From Actinomycetales bacterium JB111 (lineage in GTDB: Bacteria > Actinomycetota > Actinomycetes > Actinomycetales > Actinomycetaceae), in assembly GCA_900163555.1 (NCBI GenBank), contig FUHX01000025.1:27094-91093 (forward strand): a stretch of DNA of 64,000 nucleotides, read 5' to 3'. The first letter of the stretch is position 1; each line of letters starts with the position of its first letter. This document shows positions 8,426-16,061 of this stretch, one piece after another. The translations under genes and the position numbers were made by a program. The notes beneath the pieces are model-generated. The model was not told the DNA's origin. It saw nothing but the letters and a program-made list of their open reading frames with translations, and ran no database searches.

Positions 8426-9223
8426 ATGTCGCGCAAGAGCAATCGGTCCGACGCTCCGGCGGCCGCGGCCGACGCCACGGCTGAGGTCGGCGCCAAGATC
8501 GCCGAGCTCGGCTCTGCACTCTCCGAGCAGGCCAAGGCCGCCGGGGTGAAGGCGGTCGGTCTCGCGGCTGAGGGCGTCGAGCGGGCGACCCCGCACGTCC
8601 AGAAGGGCGTGGAGTGGGCGACCCCCCGCGTACAGAAGGCGCTGTCCGACGCGCGCGACGCCGCGGGTCCCGCCATCGAGCAGGCGCGTGAGAAGGCCGG
8701 GGCCGGGTACGAGGCCGCCAAGGTGAAGGTCAAGGACGACTACCTCCCCCGCGTGCAGAAGGCGATGCAGGACGCCGCCGAGGCAGCGCGCGAGGAGAAC
8801 GGCGCGAAGGACCGCGTGAAGTCCGCGGCCGCCGCCGCGAGCTCCGCGATCACCGAGGAGCCGAAGAAGAAGAGCGGCGCCGGCCGGGCCATCGGCTGGG
8901 TCCTCGTGGGCACCGCCGTCGCCGGTGCGGGCTACCTCGTGTGGCGCCGCACCCAGCCGGTCGACGACCCGTGGGCCGAGGAGTACTGGGAGGAGCCGAC
9001 CGTTCCGCAGGCCGTCCCGGCCGCGGACGAGCCGGCCGACGGCGCCGAGGACAAGGCCGACGGGCCGAAGCACGACGCCCCGAAGCCGGGCGGGCCCAAG
9101 CCGGAGGACGCCAAGCCGGCACCGCCGAAGCCCGGGGACGCCAAGCCGGAGGACCCCAAGCCCGCCCCGGCGAAGCACGAGGAGCCGAAGCCGGCTCCGC
9201 CGAAGCCCGAGGGCGACAAGTAG
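8426..9223 (+). CDS. DUF5324-like single-pass membrane protein with apolipoprotein-like helix
   Basis: 265 residues. Residues about 1-145 are an Ala/Lys/Glu-rich amphipathic helix with repeated VQKG/VQKAL segments, suggesting a long coiled or surface-lying helix. One membrane helix follows (about 153-173, AIGWVLVGTAVAGAGYLVW) and then a low-complexity tail of Lys-Pro repeats with acidic residues (KPED, KPAPPKP). The layout resembles actinobacterial DUF5324 proteins, whose function is not known. It stands alone, divergent from ppiA with 230 bp between, and is closed by a strong hairpin. The start ATG 8426 is preceded by a weak GGAGAAA. Homology to DUF5324 is judged from architecture only. Confidence 0.7.
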   Translation: MSRKSNRSDAPAAAADATAEVGAKIAELGSALSEQAKAAGVKAVGLAAEGVERATPHVQKGVEWATPRVQKALSDARDAAGPAIEQAREKAGAGYEAAKVKVKDDYLPRVQKAMQDAAEAAREENGAKDRVKSAAAAASSAITEEPKKKSGAGRAIGWVLVGTAVAGAGYLVWRRTQPVDDPWAEEYWEEPTVPQAVPAADEPADGAEDKADGPKHDAPKPGGPKPEDAKPAPPKPGDAKPEDPKPAPAKHEEPKPAPPKPEGDK

Positions 9224-9240
9224 TCACCGCTCGACACTGA

Positions 9241-9282
9241 CGACGAGGGCCGTTCCCCTGTGCAGGGGGACGGCCCTCGTCG
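9241..9282 (+). terminator. Hairpin terminator
   Basis: 20-bp stem (9241-9260 with 9263-9282, one G-T pair) 17 bases after the preceding stop codon. Confidence 0.8.
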
Positions 9283-9385
9283 GCTGCGTGGGGTGAGAGC
9301 TCGCCGTGGGGTGCGCACGTGGCGTCGGTCGTGCGCAGGTGCGGTGCGCGGGTGCGTCCGCGCGTGTCCCGCGAGCTCGCGCGGA

Positions 9386-9937
9386 CTACTCGGTGGCGGT
9401 CTCGCTGCCCACCGGGTTGGTCGGGTGGTCGCAGTAGAAGAGGTCGCCGTCCGGACCCGCGTGGAAGTGGTACTCGGTGCCGCCGATGGCGAGGACGACG
9501 TGGGAACCGTCCACGAGTGCCTGGGTGTACATCTGGCCCGGGTCGGGGCAGCCGAGGGACCCGTCGCTCCAGGTGACGGGGCCCGAGTCGATGAGATCGA
9601 CCTCGGTGACGTCCACGCCCTGCTCCGCGGCGAGGTTCTCCATGAGGTCGTCGATGTCGGAGTACTCGGGGATCTCGACGTCGGACCCGTCCGTCGGGGA
9701 GTCCTCGGGCCCGGTGGTGGGTGCGGGTTCGGACCCTTCCCCCTCGGTGCCGGTCTCGCCGGGACCGGTCGCGTCGTCGTCGGAGGGGGTGTCCGGGGTC
9801 TGCGTCTGCTCGGGCGACGTGGAGTCGTCGGCGGACGGCCCGGCCGTGCTCTCCCCGTCCTGGCCGGACGAGCAAGCGCCAAGGACGAACATGCCGCCGA
9901 CGACCGTCAGCAGCACCGCACGCGGCATCACTCTCAT
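9386..9937 (-). CDS. Secreted lipoprotein with a conserved GSLGCPDPGQMYTQ motif
   Basis: 183 residues with a lipoprotein signal peptide: short basic start, hydrophobic core, and lipobox VLGAC with Cys at about 22. A Ser/Thr/Asp/Pro-rich disordered linker reaches residue about 90. The C-terminal part (about 95-183) has SLGCPDPGQMYTQALVDG and HFHAGPDGDLFYC, a pattern I recognise from small secreted actinobacterial proteins of unknown function. Two cysteines remain in the mature domain and may form a disulfide. It lies upstream of a convergent hairpin and 135 bp downstream of fdxA. No enzymatic motif is seen. Confidence 0.8.
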   Translation of the reverse strand: MRVMPRAVLLTVVGGMFVLGACSSGQDGESTAGPSADDSTSPEQTQTPDTPSDDDATGPGETGTEGEGSEPAPTTGPEDSPTDGSDVEIPEYSDIDDLMENLAAEQGVDVTEVDLIDSGPVTWSDGSLGCPDPGQMYTQALVDGSHVVLAIGGTEYHFHAGPDGDLFYCDHPTNPVGSETATE

Positions 9938-10072
9938 GGTGAGACCTCCCTCCTGAGGCCGAGCCTAGAGAGCGATGGGGAGTTCTGCACGGCTAGAGGT
10001 ACCCACCGTTCCGACAGCGTTTCGGCGCACGAGCGTGCCGGTTGCGTGGATGGACGAGTCTCGCGGGTCCGG

Positions 10073-10429
10073 TCAGGCTCCCCGGCTGCCGCCGCCGGCA
10101 GGCTGGGCGGCGACGAACGGGGTGTCCACCCCGACGACGCCGAACCAGGACGCACCGGCCGGCGCCCCGACCGCCTCGTCCCGGCCGGGCAGGGTCTCGT
10201 GGAAGAAGCGCGCGTTGTCCTCGGCGTAGGGCCGGAGCGACGGCGGGAGATCGTCCTCGTAGTAGATCGCGACGACGGGGCAGACGGGCTCGCACGCGGC
10301 GCAGTCGATGCACTCGTCGGGCTGGATGTACAGCATGCGGCTGCCCTCGTAGATGCAGTCCACCGGGCACTCGTCGACGCACGCGCGATCCAGCACGTCG
10401 ATGCACGGTTGACCGATCACGAAGGTCAT
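10073..10429 (-). CDS. fdxA: 7Fe ferredoxin (3Fe-4S / 4Fe-4S)
   Basis: Small soluble electron carrier. 118 residues with all cysteines of the actinobacterial FdxA pattern: Cys9, 17, 21, 25 and Cys40, 43, 46, 50, in CVDECPVDC and CIDCAACEPVCP. The start MTFVIGQPC and the stretch DCIYEG are characteristic. The C-terminal third (after about 85) is a Gly/Ala tail typical of the family. It is divergently transcribed from the cupin gene with only 38 bp between them. The redox partner is not evident nearby; aminotransferase or diaminopimelate genes that often flank fdxA are absent. Confidence 0.95.
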   Translation of the reverse strand: MTFVIGQPCIDVLDRACVDECPVDCIYEGSRMLYIQPDECIDCAACEPVCPVVAIYYEDDLPPSLRPYAEDNARFFHETLPGRDEAVGAPAGASWFGVVGVDTPFVAAQPAGGGSRGA

Positions 10430-10467
10430 GGCCGGAGCCTACGCCGGGGCCCTCCTAGGATCGATGG

Positions 10468-10956
10468 ATGGAGCACGACCAGAGTCCGACGTCCGCCGGC
10501 CCGCACGACGTTCCCCTTGTGCTCGTGTCGACCGCCGGCCTGACGGGTTCCTTGGAGGGCGACGCCTCGTCCGATGCCTCGAGCTCGGGTGGGCGGGGCT
10601 CCGGTGGGTCGAGCTCCGGTGAGCCGCGCTCCGGTGGGTCGAGCTCCGGTGAGCCGCGCTCCGGCGCGGTCTGGCGGCACGACGTCCCGGGCCGCGGCCT
10701 GGACGCGAACGTCATCCACCTGCCGCCGGGCGAGGCGATCGAGCCGCACGACGGCCCGACCCTCGACGTCCTCTGGCACGTCATCAGCGGCGACGGCACC
10801 CTCCTCACGGCCGACGGCGAGGCACCCGTGCGGGCCGGCGACGTCGTGCATCTCCCGCGCGGGAGCCGGCGGGGCGTCCGGGCGGGCGGGTCCGGCCTGA
10901 CCTACCTGACCGTGCACGCGAAGAAGCCCGGGCTCGGGCTGGGGCCCACCCGATAG
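10468..10956 (+). CDS. Cupin-domain protein with in-frame Gly/Ser repeat insertion
   Basis: 162 residues. The C-terminal half (about 78-152) reads as a single cupin barrel: IHLPPGEAIEPHDGPTLDVLWHVISGDG followed by DGEAPVRAGDVVHLPRGSRRGV. A metal site is possible at the His in EPHD, but the usual HxH pair is not complete. The first 75 residues contain a flexible Ser/Gly/Glu/Pro stretch made by a 30-nt tandem duplication. The 3' end, including the stop codon, is also duplicated downstream. Function is unknown. The start ATG has only a weak ribosome-binding site (CTAGGA). Confidence 0.75.
   Translation: MEHDQSPTSAGPHDVPLVLVSTAGLTGSLEGDASSDASSSGGRGSGGSSSGEPRSGGSSSGEPRSGAVWRHDVPGRGLDANVIHLPPGEAIEPHDGPTLDVLWHVISGDGTLLTADGEAPVRAGDVVHLPRGSRRGVRAGGSGLTYLTVHAKKPGLGLGPTR
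10601..10660. repeat. 30-nt in-frame tandem duplication inside the cupin gene
   Basis: Identical units at 10601-10630 and 10631-10660. Each encodes SGGSSSGEPR-type residues, so the reading frame is kept. Confidence 0.9.
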
Positions 10957-10998
10957 CGCGAGAAAGCCCGGGCTCGGGCTGGGGCCCACCCGATAGCG
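10925..10998. repeat. 40-nt-period direct repeat spanning the cupin stop codon
   Basis: 34 identical bases at 10925-10958 and 10965-10998. Each contains the TAG that ends the cupin frame, and the second copy ends 7 bases before the next gene. Confidence 0.9.
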
Positions 10999-11005
10999 TC
11001 GGCGC

Positions 11006-12157
11006 ATGGCCACCCGCCGGCTCACCGCCTCCGCCGCCCGTCGCGCCCGCCTCGACAGCCAGCTTCTCGGAGGCTCGGACCTCACCCCCGCGCAGGTCGT
11101 GGCGCGCGCCGGCGCGCTGCAGGGGCAGGACCTGGCGGGCGTGCTCCGCGCGATCGCCGTCCGCTCCCGGCCCGGGACGACCCTGGAGTCCGTCCGCGAG
11201 GCCTTCGACCGGGGCGAGATCGTCCGCTCCTGGCCCATGCGCGGCACCCTGTTCGCGACGACGCCGGAGCACCTCGCCGGCATCCTCGCCTCCACGGGGC
11301 CGCGGCACCTCCGGTCGACGGCGAAGCGCCGGGTCGAGCTCGGCCTGACCGACGAGGTGGTCGTGCGGGCGCGGTCGGTCGCCCTCGAGCGCCTGGCCGA
11401 CCGGCCGTTCACGCGCGCCGAGATCCTCGCCGCCTGGGCGGAGGCCGGCATCGAGAGCTCGGGCGGCCGCGGCTACCACCTCATCGCGCACCTGGCCATC
11501 GCCGGCGACGCGCACTGGGGGCCGTTCGCGCGGGCTGATCGCGCCGGTGGTGAGGGCGCGGGCAGTGATCGCGGGGGTGCTGGCGGCCCGGCCTCCGGCG
11601 GCATCGTCACTCCCCCGACCGAGCAGCTCCTCACCCGCACCGCCGAGGGGGCCCGGCCGCAGGCCGTCAGCGACCCGGCGGCCGCGCTCGCGCGCGCGAT
11701 CGAGGCCTACGTCCGGGCCCGCGGGCCAGTCACCGAGGCGGATCTGCAGTGGTGGACGAAGCTCCCGCTGAGCGTCCTGCGCCCGGTGGCCTCCGCCGTC
11801 GGAGAGCTCGAGACGGTCGAGGCGGACGGGGTCGAGGCGTGGGTCCTCCCCGACGACGGCGAGATCACCCGCCCGAAGCGCCCGCGGGCACTCCTCGCGC
11901 CGGCGTTCGACGAGATCATCCTCGGCTACCAGGACCGTGCGCTCGTGGCCGACCCGGCGATGCAGCGGGCGATCGTGCCCGGGAACAACGGGGTGTTCCG
12001 GCCGGTCGTGCTCCTGGACGGCCGCGCCGTCGGCACGTGGAAGGTCCCCGCCTCGGGGGCGCGCGAGCCGGTGGCGGAGATGGTCGAGGAGGTGGGTCCG
12101 TCGGCGCTCGGGCTCATCGACAAGGCGCTGGCGGCCTGGCCGCACCGCGCGGGGTAG
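11006..12157 (+). CDS. Winged-helix DNA-binding protein, HTH_42 / AlkZ-like
   Basis: 383 residues of the HTH_42 superfamily, which includes the crosslink-repair glycosylases AlkZ (streptomycetes) and YcaQ. The N-terminal part carries Gln39-Gly-Gln41 in RAGALQGQDL, matching the Gln-x-Gln catalytic motif described for AlkZ-type enzymes, followed by WPMRGTLFATTPEHL, a strongly conserved block. The C-terminal part has APAFDEIILGYQDR, also typical. A Gly/Arg-rich insertion lies at about 176-200. Glycosylase activity is an inference from the motif; many members are uncharacterised and some are annotated only as DNA-binding. The start is ATG 11006, shortly after the duplicated cupin tail, so it may be co-transcribed with the cupin. 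Confidence 0.88.
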   Translation: MATRRLTASAARRARLDSQLLGGSDLTPAQVVARAGALQGQDLAGVLRAIAVRSRPGTTLESVREAFDRGEIVRSWPMRGTLFATTPEHLAGILASTGPRHLRSTAKRRVELGLTDEVVVRARSVALERLADRPFTRAEILAAWAEAGIESSGGRGYHLIAHLAIAGDAHWGPFARADRAGGEGAGSDRGGAGGPASGGIVTPPTEQLLTRTAEGARPQAVSDPAAALARAIEAYVRARGPVTEADLQWWTKLPLSVLRPVASAVGELETVEADGVEAWVLPDDGEITRPKRPRALLAPAFDEIILGYQDRALVADPAMQRAIVPGNNGVFRPVVLLDGRAVGTWKVPASGAREPVAEMVEEVGPSALGLIDKALAAWPHRAG

Positions 12158-12194
12158 GCGATCGAGCAGGCCGAGCGGGCCGCCTGGTCCCCCG

Positions 12195-12211
12195 CCGTCG
12201 GCCACCGACGG
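12195..12211. terminator. Possible weak hairpin between convergent genes
   Basis: 7-bp stem CCGTCGG / CCGACGG with a 3-nt loop, in the 101-bp gap between the convergent HTH_42 and TetR genes. No T-tract is present. Confidence 0.3.
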
Positions 12212-12258
12212 GAGACGGTTTCCGTCGTACGGGGCCCGACCTCCGCCGTCGGACGGGT

Positions 12259-12861
12259 CTAGTGGGTCTCGTCGAGGAGGGTGAGGGCGTCGTCGAGCGC
12301 CTCCGACACCTCCAGGTTGTGCTCGCGGGAGTGGCTGAGTCCCACCTTGATGGCGGCCCAGGTCACGGAGGTGAGGAGCATGGGCCGGATATCCTCGGCC
12401 GCGTCGACGCCCATGCGCTCGGCGAGCGCGACCGCCACCGCCCGCTCGACTGCGGTCGTGGCCGACGCGAGGGCGGCGAACATCGACGGGTCGCGCAGGA
12501 CGATCGAGCGGCGGAGCCGCCACAGCCCCTTGTCCGCAGCGAGGCGCTCGGCGTACTCCCGCAGGCATCCCCGGACCGCCTCGGTCGGCGTCTCCTCCGC
12601 GGGCCGGTCCCGCAGGCGGCCGGCCACGTCGTCCGCCTCCTCGGGGTGGATCCCGAGGACCGCGGACTCCTTCGTGGGGAAGTAGTTGAAGAACGTGCGC
12701 GTGGAGACGCCGGCGGCCTCGGCGATGTCCTCGACCGTCGACTGGGCGAGCCCACGCTCGGCCACGAGCTCCACCGCCGAGCGGTGCAACGCCCTGCGCG
12801 TCTGCACCTTCTTCCGCTCGCGGAGCCCGACCTCGCCGCTGTCGCGCACGTCCACACTCAT
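12259..12861 (-). CDS. TetR family transcriptional regulator
   Basis: 200-residue dimeric repressor. The N-terminal HTH is clear: RRALHRSAVELVAERG, STVEDIAEAAGVSTRTFFNYF, then PTKESAVLG. The ligand-binding domain is all-helical and not assignable. ATG 12861 is chosen over an in-frame ATG 36 bases upstream because it places the first residue where TetR proteins usually begin; the earlier ATG lies inside the operator-like sequences. It is divergent from an MFS drug-efflux gene with 209 bp between, the classic repressor/pump layout, so it probably represses that pump and itself. Confidence 0.93.
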   Translation of the reverse strand: MSVDVRDSGEVGLRERKKVQTRRALHRSAVELVAERGLAQSTVEDIAEAAGVSTRTFFNYFPTKESAVLGIHPEEADDVAGRLRDRPAEETPTEAVRGCLREYAERLAADKGLWRLRRSIVLRDPSMFAALASATTAVERAVAVALAERMGVDAAEDIRPMLLTSVTWAAIKVGLSHSREHNLEVSEALDDALTLLDETH

Positions 12862-12884
12862 GCCTGCATCGTACCCGTGAGATA

Positions 12885-12928
12885 TGCAATGTTGCACTCC
12901 ATGCGTAATTGCAGCGTCTGCAAGTTGG
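12885..12928. promoter_or_regulatory. Candidate TetR operators
   Basis: Inverted repeat TGCAA-TG-TTGCA at 12885-12896, a related TGCGTAATTGCA at 12902-12913, and CTGCAAGTTG at 12919-12928, all in the divergent promoter region of the TetR and MFS genes. The two dyads are 17 bp apart start to start, about one and a half helical turns. Binding is inferred from position and symmetry. Confidence 0.5.
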
Positions 12929-13070
12929 GTGTAACCTGTTTCCGTTCGGCCCGCTGATGGGGCGCGCCGACATCCCTCGGTGATGACGCCCTTCCCGGCG
13001 CGACGGGCCGCCCCTGACGGCGCGCGCCGGGACGGCCGGAATCCCTCTCACCCACGCCCGGGAGTAATGA

Positions 13071-14816
13071 ATGAGCGCAGTTTCGTCGTCTGCTTCGCCG
13101 ACTCCACCCGCCGGACAGGCCGCCCGCGGTCCCGGCGAGTACGGCGGGCTCGACACGCAGGGGCGCCGGATCTTCATCGGCCTCCTGCTCGGCATGTTCG
13201 TCGCCTCGATCAGCCAGACCATCGTCTCGCCCGCGATGCCCCGCATCGTGGCCGAGCTCGGCGGCATGGACCACTACTCGTGGATCGCCACGTCCGCCAT
13301 GCTCGTCTCCGCGGTGACGGTCCCGATCGTCGGGAAGCTCTCCGACCTCTACGGCCGCCGCGGCTTCTACCTCGCCGGCCTGGTCGTCTTCATGATCGGC
13401 TCGGTCATCTCCGGCGTCTCCGACGACTTCTGGCTGCTCGTCGCCGGGCGCGCTGTCCAGGGCCTCGGCATGGGCACCCTGATGCCGCTGTCGCAGACGA
13501 TCATCGGCGACATCATCCCGCCCCGTCAGCGTGGCAAGTACCAGGGGCTCATGGGCGCGACCTTCGGCATCTCGTCCGTCGCCGGGCCTCTCCTGGGCGG
13601 CTTCATCACCGACCACCTGGGCTGGCGGGTCCTGTTCTTCGTCACCCTGCCGATCGGCGTCGTCGCGTTCGTCGTCATCGCCGCGTTCCTGCACCTGGAC
13701 CACCAACCGCGCAAGGCGAAGGTCGACGTCCTCGGCATCGTCGTGCTGAGCGCCTCGATGGTCACCCTCCTGCTCGCCACGAGCTGGGGCGGCACCACCT
13801 ACGCCTGGGGCTCCGCCACGATCATCTCGATGTTCGTCGCGGGCGCGATCGGCCTCGCCCTGTTCGTCCTCATCGAGCTGCGCGTCCCCGAGCCGGTCAT
13901 CCCGCTGCGCCTGTTCGCCAACTCGGTCTTCACGTTCTCGAACATCGCGTCCTTCGGCGTCGCCATCGCGATGTTCGGCGCCATCTTCTACATCCCGGTG
14001 TATGCGCAAGGCGTCCACCTCGTCGACGCCACGCACTCCGGGCTCATCACGATGCCGCTCATGCTGGCCATGGTCGTGGTCGGCATCCTCGCCGGCCTGC
14101 TCGTGACGAAGACCGGCACGTACAAGTGGATCATCCTCAGCGGCATCACCGTGATGGCCCTCGGGTACGTCCTGCTCTCGATGCTCGAGTTCACCGACCC
14201 GACCTGGCGCCTGACCGGGGCGATGCTCGTCGTCGGCATCGGCCTGGGCGCGTGCATGCAGAACCTCACCCTGGTCGTGCAGAACACTGCGGACCGCAAG
14301 GACCTCGGCATCGCGACCGCGTCCAGCCAGTTCTTCCGCAACATCGGCTCCACCGTGGGCATCGCGGTCTTCGGCTCGATCATGAACAGCGAGATGCCGA
14401 CCGCGATCGCCGGGCACCTCCCCTCCGACGTCCAGCTGCCGGCGTCCGGGTCCACGGACGGGATCGGCTCGATCCTCGACCCCGACCGCCTGGCTGCCCT
14501 GCCCGAGCCGGTCGCCCTCGCGATCCGCATGGGGCTCGCGGACGCCCTGCACGTGGTGTTCCTCGCCGCGATCCCGGTACTGGCCTTCGCCCTGCTCGCC
14601 GCGTCCTTCATCAAGTCGGTCCCCCTGCGTACCACGCTGCAGAGCGCGGACGAGATCGCGAAGGAAGGCGCCGCGACGCAGGCGGTCGAGAAGCAGGCCG
14701 CCGCACTCGCGCCCTCCGAGGCCCAGGCCGAGGACGCCGCTCAGGATGCGGGCGCCCCCGGTGAGCCGGACGGCCCGGCGGACAGCGAGGACGAGCTGGT
14801 CCCGAGCCGCACCTGA
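13071..14816 (+). CDS. MFS multidrug efflux transporter, DHA2 (14-helix) type
   Basis: Proton-driven drug exporter of 581 residues with 14 predicted helices. Typical features: GMFVASISQTIVSPAMPRIV in helix 1, GKLSDLYGRRGFYLAG (motif A), and RAVQGLGMGTLMPLSQTIIG with motif C-like GISSVAGPLLGGFITDHLGWR. The C-terminal 50 residues are an acidic Ala/Glu cytoplasmic tail. The start ATG 13071 has GGAG six bases upstream. It is divergent from a TetR gene that likely controls it. Substrate is unknown. A second DHA2 pump at 16062 is related in fold but clearly different in sequence. Confidence 0.93.
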   Translation: MSAVSSSASPTPPAGQAARGPGEYGGLDTQGRRIFIGLLLGMFVASISQTIVSPAMPRIVAELGGMDHYSWIATSAMLVSAVTVPIVGKLSDLYGRRGFYLAGLVVFMIGSVISGVSDDFWLLVAGRAVQGLGMGTLMPLSQTIIGDIIPPRQRGKYQGLMGATFGISSVAGPLLGGFITDHLGWRVLFFVTLPIGVVAFVVIAAFLHLDHQPRKAKVDVLGIVVLSASMVTLLLATSWGGTTYAWGSATIISMFVAGAIGLALFVLIELRVPEPVIPLRLFANSVFTFSNIASFGVAIAMFGAIFYIPVYAQGVHLVDATHSGLITMPLMLAMVVVGILAGLLVTKTGTYKWIILSGITVMALGYVLLSMLEFTDPTWRLTGAMLVVGIGLGACMQNLTLVVQNTADRKDLGIATASSQFFRNIGSTVGIAVFGSIMNSEMPTAIAGHLPSDVQLPASGSTDGIGSILDPDRLAALPEPVALAIRMGLADALHVVFLAAIPVLAFALLAASFIKSVPLRTTLQSADEIAKEGAATQAVEKQAAALAPSEAQAEDAAQDAGAPGEPDGPADSEDELVPSRT

Positions 14817-14848
14817 GCTCCCCGTGTCCGCCACGGCGGACGCACCGT

Positions 14849-14908
14849 CCCGGCCCGACGCCGGTCGGCAACTTCCATGAAGAAGGTGCCGACCGGCGTC
14901 GGGCCGGG
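14849..14908. terminator. Bidirectional hairpin terminator
   Basis: 22-bp perfect stem (14849-14870 with 14887-14908) with a 16-nt loop, between the convergent MFS gene and the hypothetical gene at 14937. Outer bases CGCACC/GGGTGCG extend it past a 2-nt bulge. Confidence 0.8.
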
Positions 14909-14936
14909 TGCGTTGTGTGGTGGTTCGTGCAGGGTG

Positions 14937-15380
14937 TCAGGCGCCGGCGGGGCCCGAGGCCCCGCGCATGAGGTCGAACAGGCGCTCGGTCTCGGCGCGC
15001 TGGTCGGCCAGGGTGACCACCTCGGCGGGGTCGACCGGGTCGAAGGTGGCGACGACGTCGCCGGCGCCCGTGGGGGTGAGCCGGTAGGCGCGCAGGCCGC
15101 CGCCCTGGTCGCGGGCCATCCCGCTCGGCCAGACGTCGGCGAGGGCGCCGCGGAGCCCGAGTCGCCAGCCGTCGGGCTCGAGACGGTCGCGGATCGTGCA
15201 CAGGGCCTCGAAGGCGTCGTCCTCCCCGGCCCCGACGGGTGTGCCGCCGTCGAGGGCGCCGCAGGCGATGCGGACGGTGTAGGTGGGCGCGGGGCCGGAC
15301 CAGGTCACCGACCATGAGGCGGTCGCCGGGTGGCGCGCGCCGTCGCGGAGCATCTCGAACGCCTGTGAACCCTCGGGCAT
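14937..15380 (-). CDS. Hypothetical protein
   Basis: 147 residues, no signal peptide or membrane helix. It has an alpha/beta composition with Trp- and Gly-rich strands (ASWSVTWSGPAPTYTVRIACG, DGWRLGLRGALADVWPSG) and a helical end rich in Glu/Arg (ADQRAETERLFDLMRG). I do not recognise the family. ATG 15380 is preferred because GAGGGGAG precedes it; an in-frame ATG 42 bases upstream lacks a ribosome-binding site. It is convergent with the MFS gene and lies next to tRNA-Ala. Confidence 0.7.
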   Translation of the reverse strand: MPEGSQAFEMLRDGARHPATASWSVTWSGPAPTYTVRIACGALDGGTPVGAGEDDAFEALCTIRDRLEPDGWRLGLRGALADVWPSGMARDQGGGLRAYRLTPTGAGDVVATFDPVDPAEVVTLADQRAETERLFDLMRGASGPAGA

Positions 15381-15537
15381 GAGTGGGCTCCCCTCACGGT
15401 CGGTGGGCGCGGACGAGGCCAAGTATGCGCGAAACCGCGTCGAGTGGAGGGTGGAGTCGCTCGGTGGAGCGTGTGGAGGGGCTCCACCCGACGTCTCAAC
15501 ACTCCACCCGGTGAGCTACGCCGGCCCCGACACGCGG

Positions 15538-15571
15538 CGAAGGCCGCCTCCCGTGCGGGAGACGGCCTTCG
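15538..15571 (-). terminator. Terminator downstream of tRNA-Ala
   Basis: 15-nt arms 15538-15552 and 15557-15571, one mismatch, loop of 4, starting 14 bases beyond the tRNA 3' end on the minus strand. Confidence 0.75.
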
Positions 15572-15585
15572 TGGTCATTCGGCTG

Positions 15586-15658
15586 TGGAGCCACGGGGAC
15601 TCGAACCCCGAACCCCCTGCTTGCAAAGCAGGTGCGCTACCAATTGCGCCATGGCCCC
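15586..15658 (-). tRNA. tRNA-Ala (TGC)
   Basis: 73-nt cloverleaf. The acceptor stem is GGGGCCA/TGGCTCC with discriminator A and contains the G3-U70 wobble pair that marks alanine tRNAs. The anticodon loop is CTTTGCAAG with anticodon TGC, and the T arm has TTCGAGT. CCA is not encoded. Confidence 0.97.
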
Positions 15659-15763
15659 TCACGCCGGCCGGGGGCCGACGTGCCGACGACGTCATGTCGA
15701 CGGCGATACAGCATACGTCAGGATCCCCCGGCCCCATGCGTGCATTCGGTCACGAGCGGGAGC

Positions 15764-15880
15764 TCAGACCTCGTCGGTGACCTCGGCCCAGATCTCGCGC
15801 TCCTCGCGGTTCTGCTGAACCTTGATCCAGACGACGTATCCGACGACGGCAGCGGTCGCGATGAGCAGGAACTTCTTCAT
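15764..15880 (-). CDS. DLW-39 family small membrane protein
   Basis: 38-residue protein starting MKKFLLIATAAVVGYVVW and ending EREIWAEVTDEV. The single helix followed by a charged stretch and the W-A-E/A-x-T-D ending match the actinobacterial DLW-39 family (here EIW in place of DLW). Function is unknown, but the gene is regularly found near tRNA-Ile/tRNA-Ala downstream of gyrA. Start ATG has GGAGG eight bases upstream. It is too small for automatic callers with a 60-residue cutoff. Confidence 0.88.
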   Translation of the reverse strand: MKKFLLIATAAVVGYVVWIKVQQNREEREIWAEVTDEV

Positions 15881-15974
15881 GCTGTGGCCTCCAGGATGGG
15901 CGTGGCGTGGGGCGATGTCGCCCAGGAACAACCGTATCGAAGGCCGGCCCGCCACGGTGCCCCGCCCCACCCGC

Positions 15975-16053
15975 TCCCGCGAGGTAGGAACGGAGAGCGT
16001 GAGGTAGGAACTTTCCGTTCCTACCTGGCCGCCTCCGTTCCTACCTCGCGGGA
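15975..16053. repeat. Nested inverted repeat with four copies of AGGTAGGAAC
   Basis: Outer arms 15975-15995 and 16033-16053 (21 bp, perfect) enclose inner arms 16002-16011 and 16017-16026 (10 bp, perfect, 5-nt loop). All four arms share AGGTAGGAAC or its complement. It lies 8 bases past the stop of the minus-strand MFS gene and may serve as its terminator, or may be a REP-like element. Confidence 0.8.
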
Positions 16054-16061
16054 ACTGGGGG

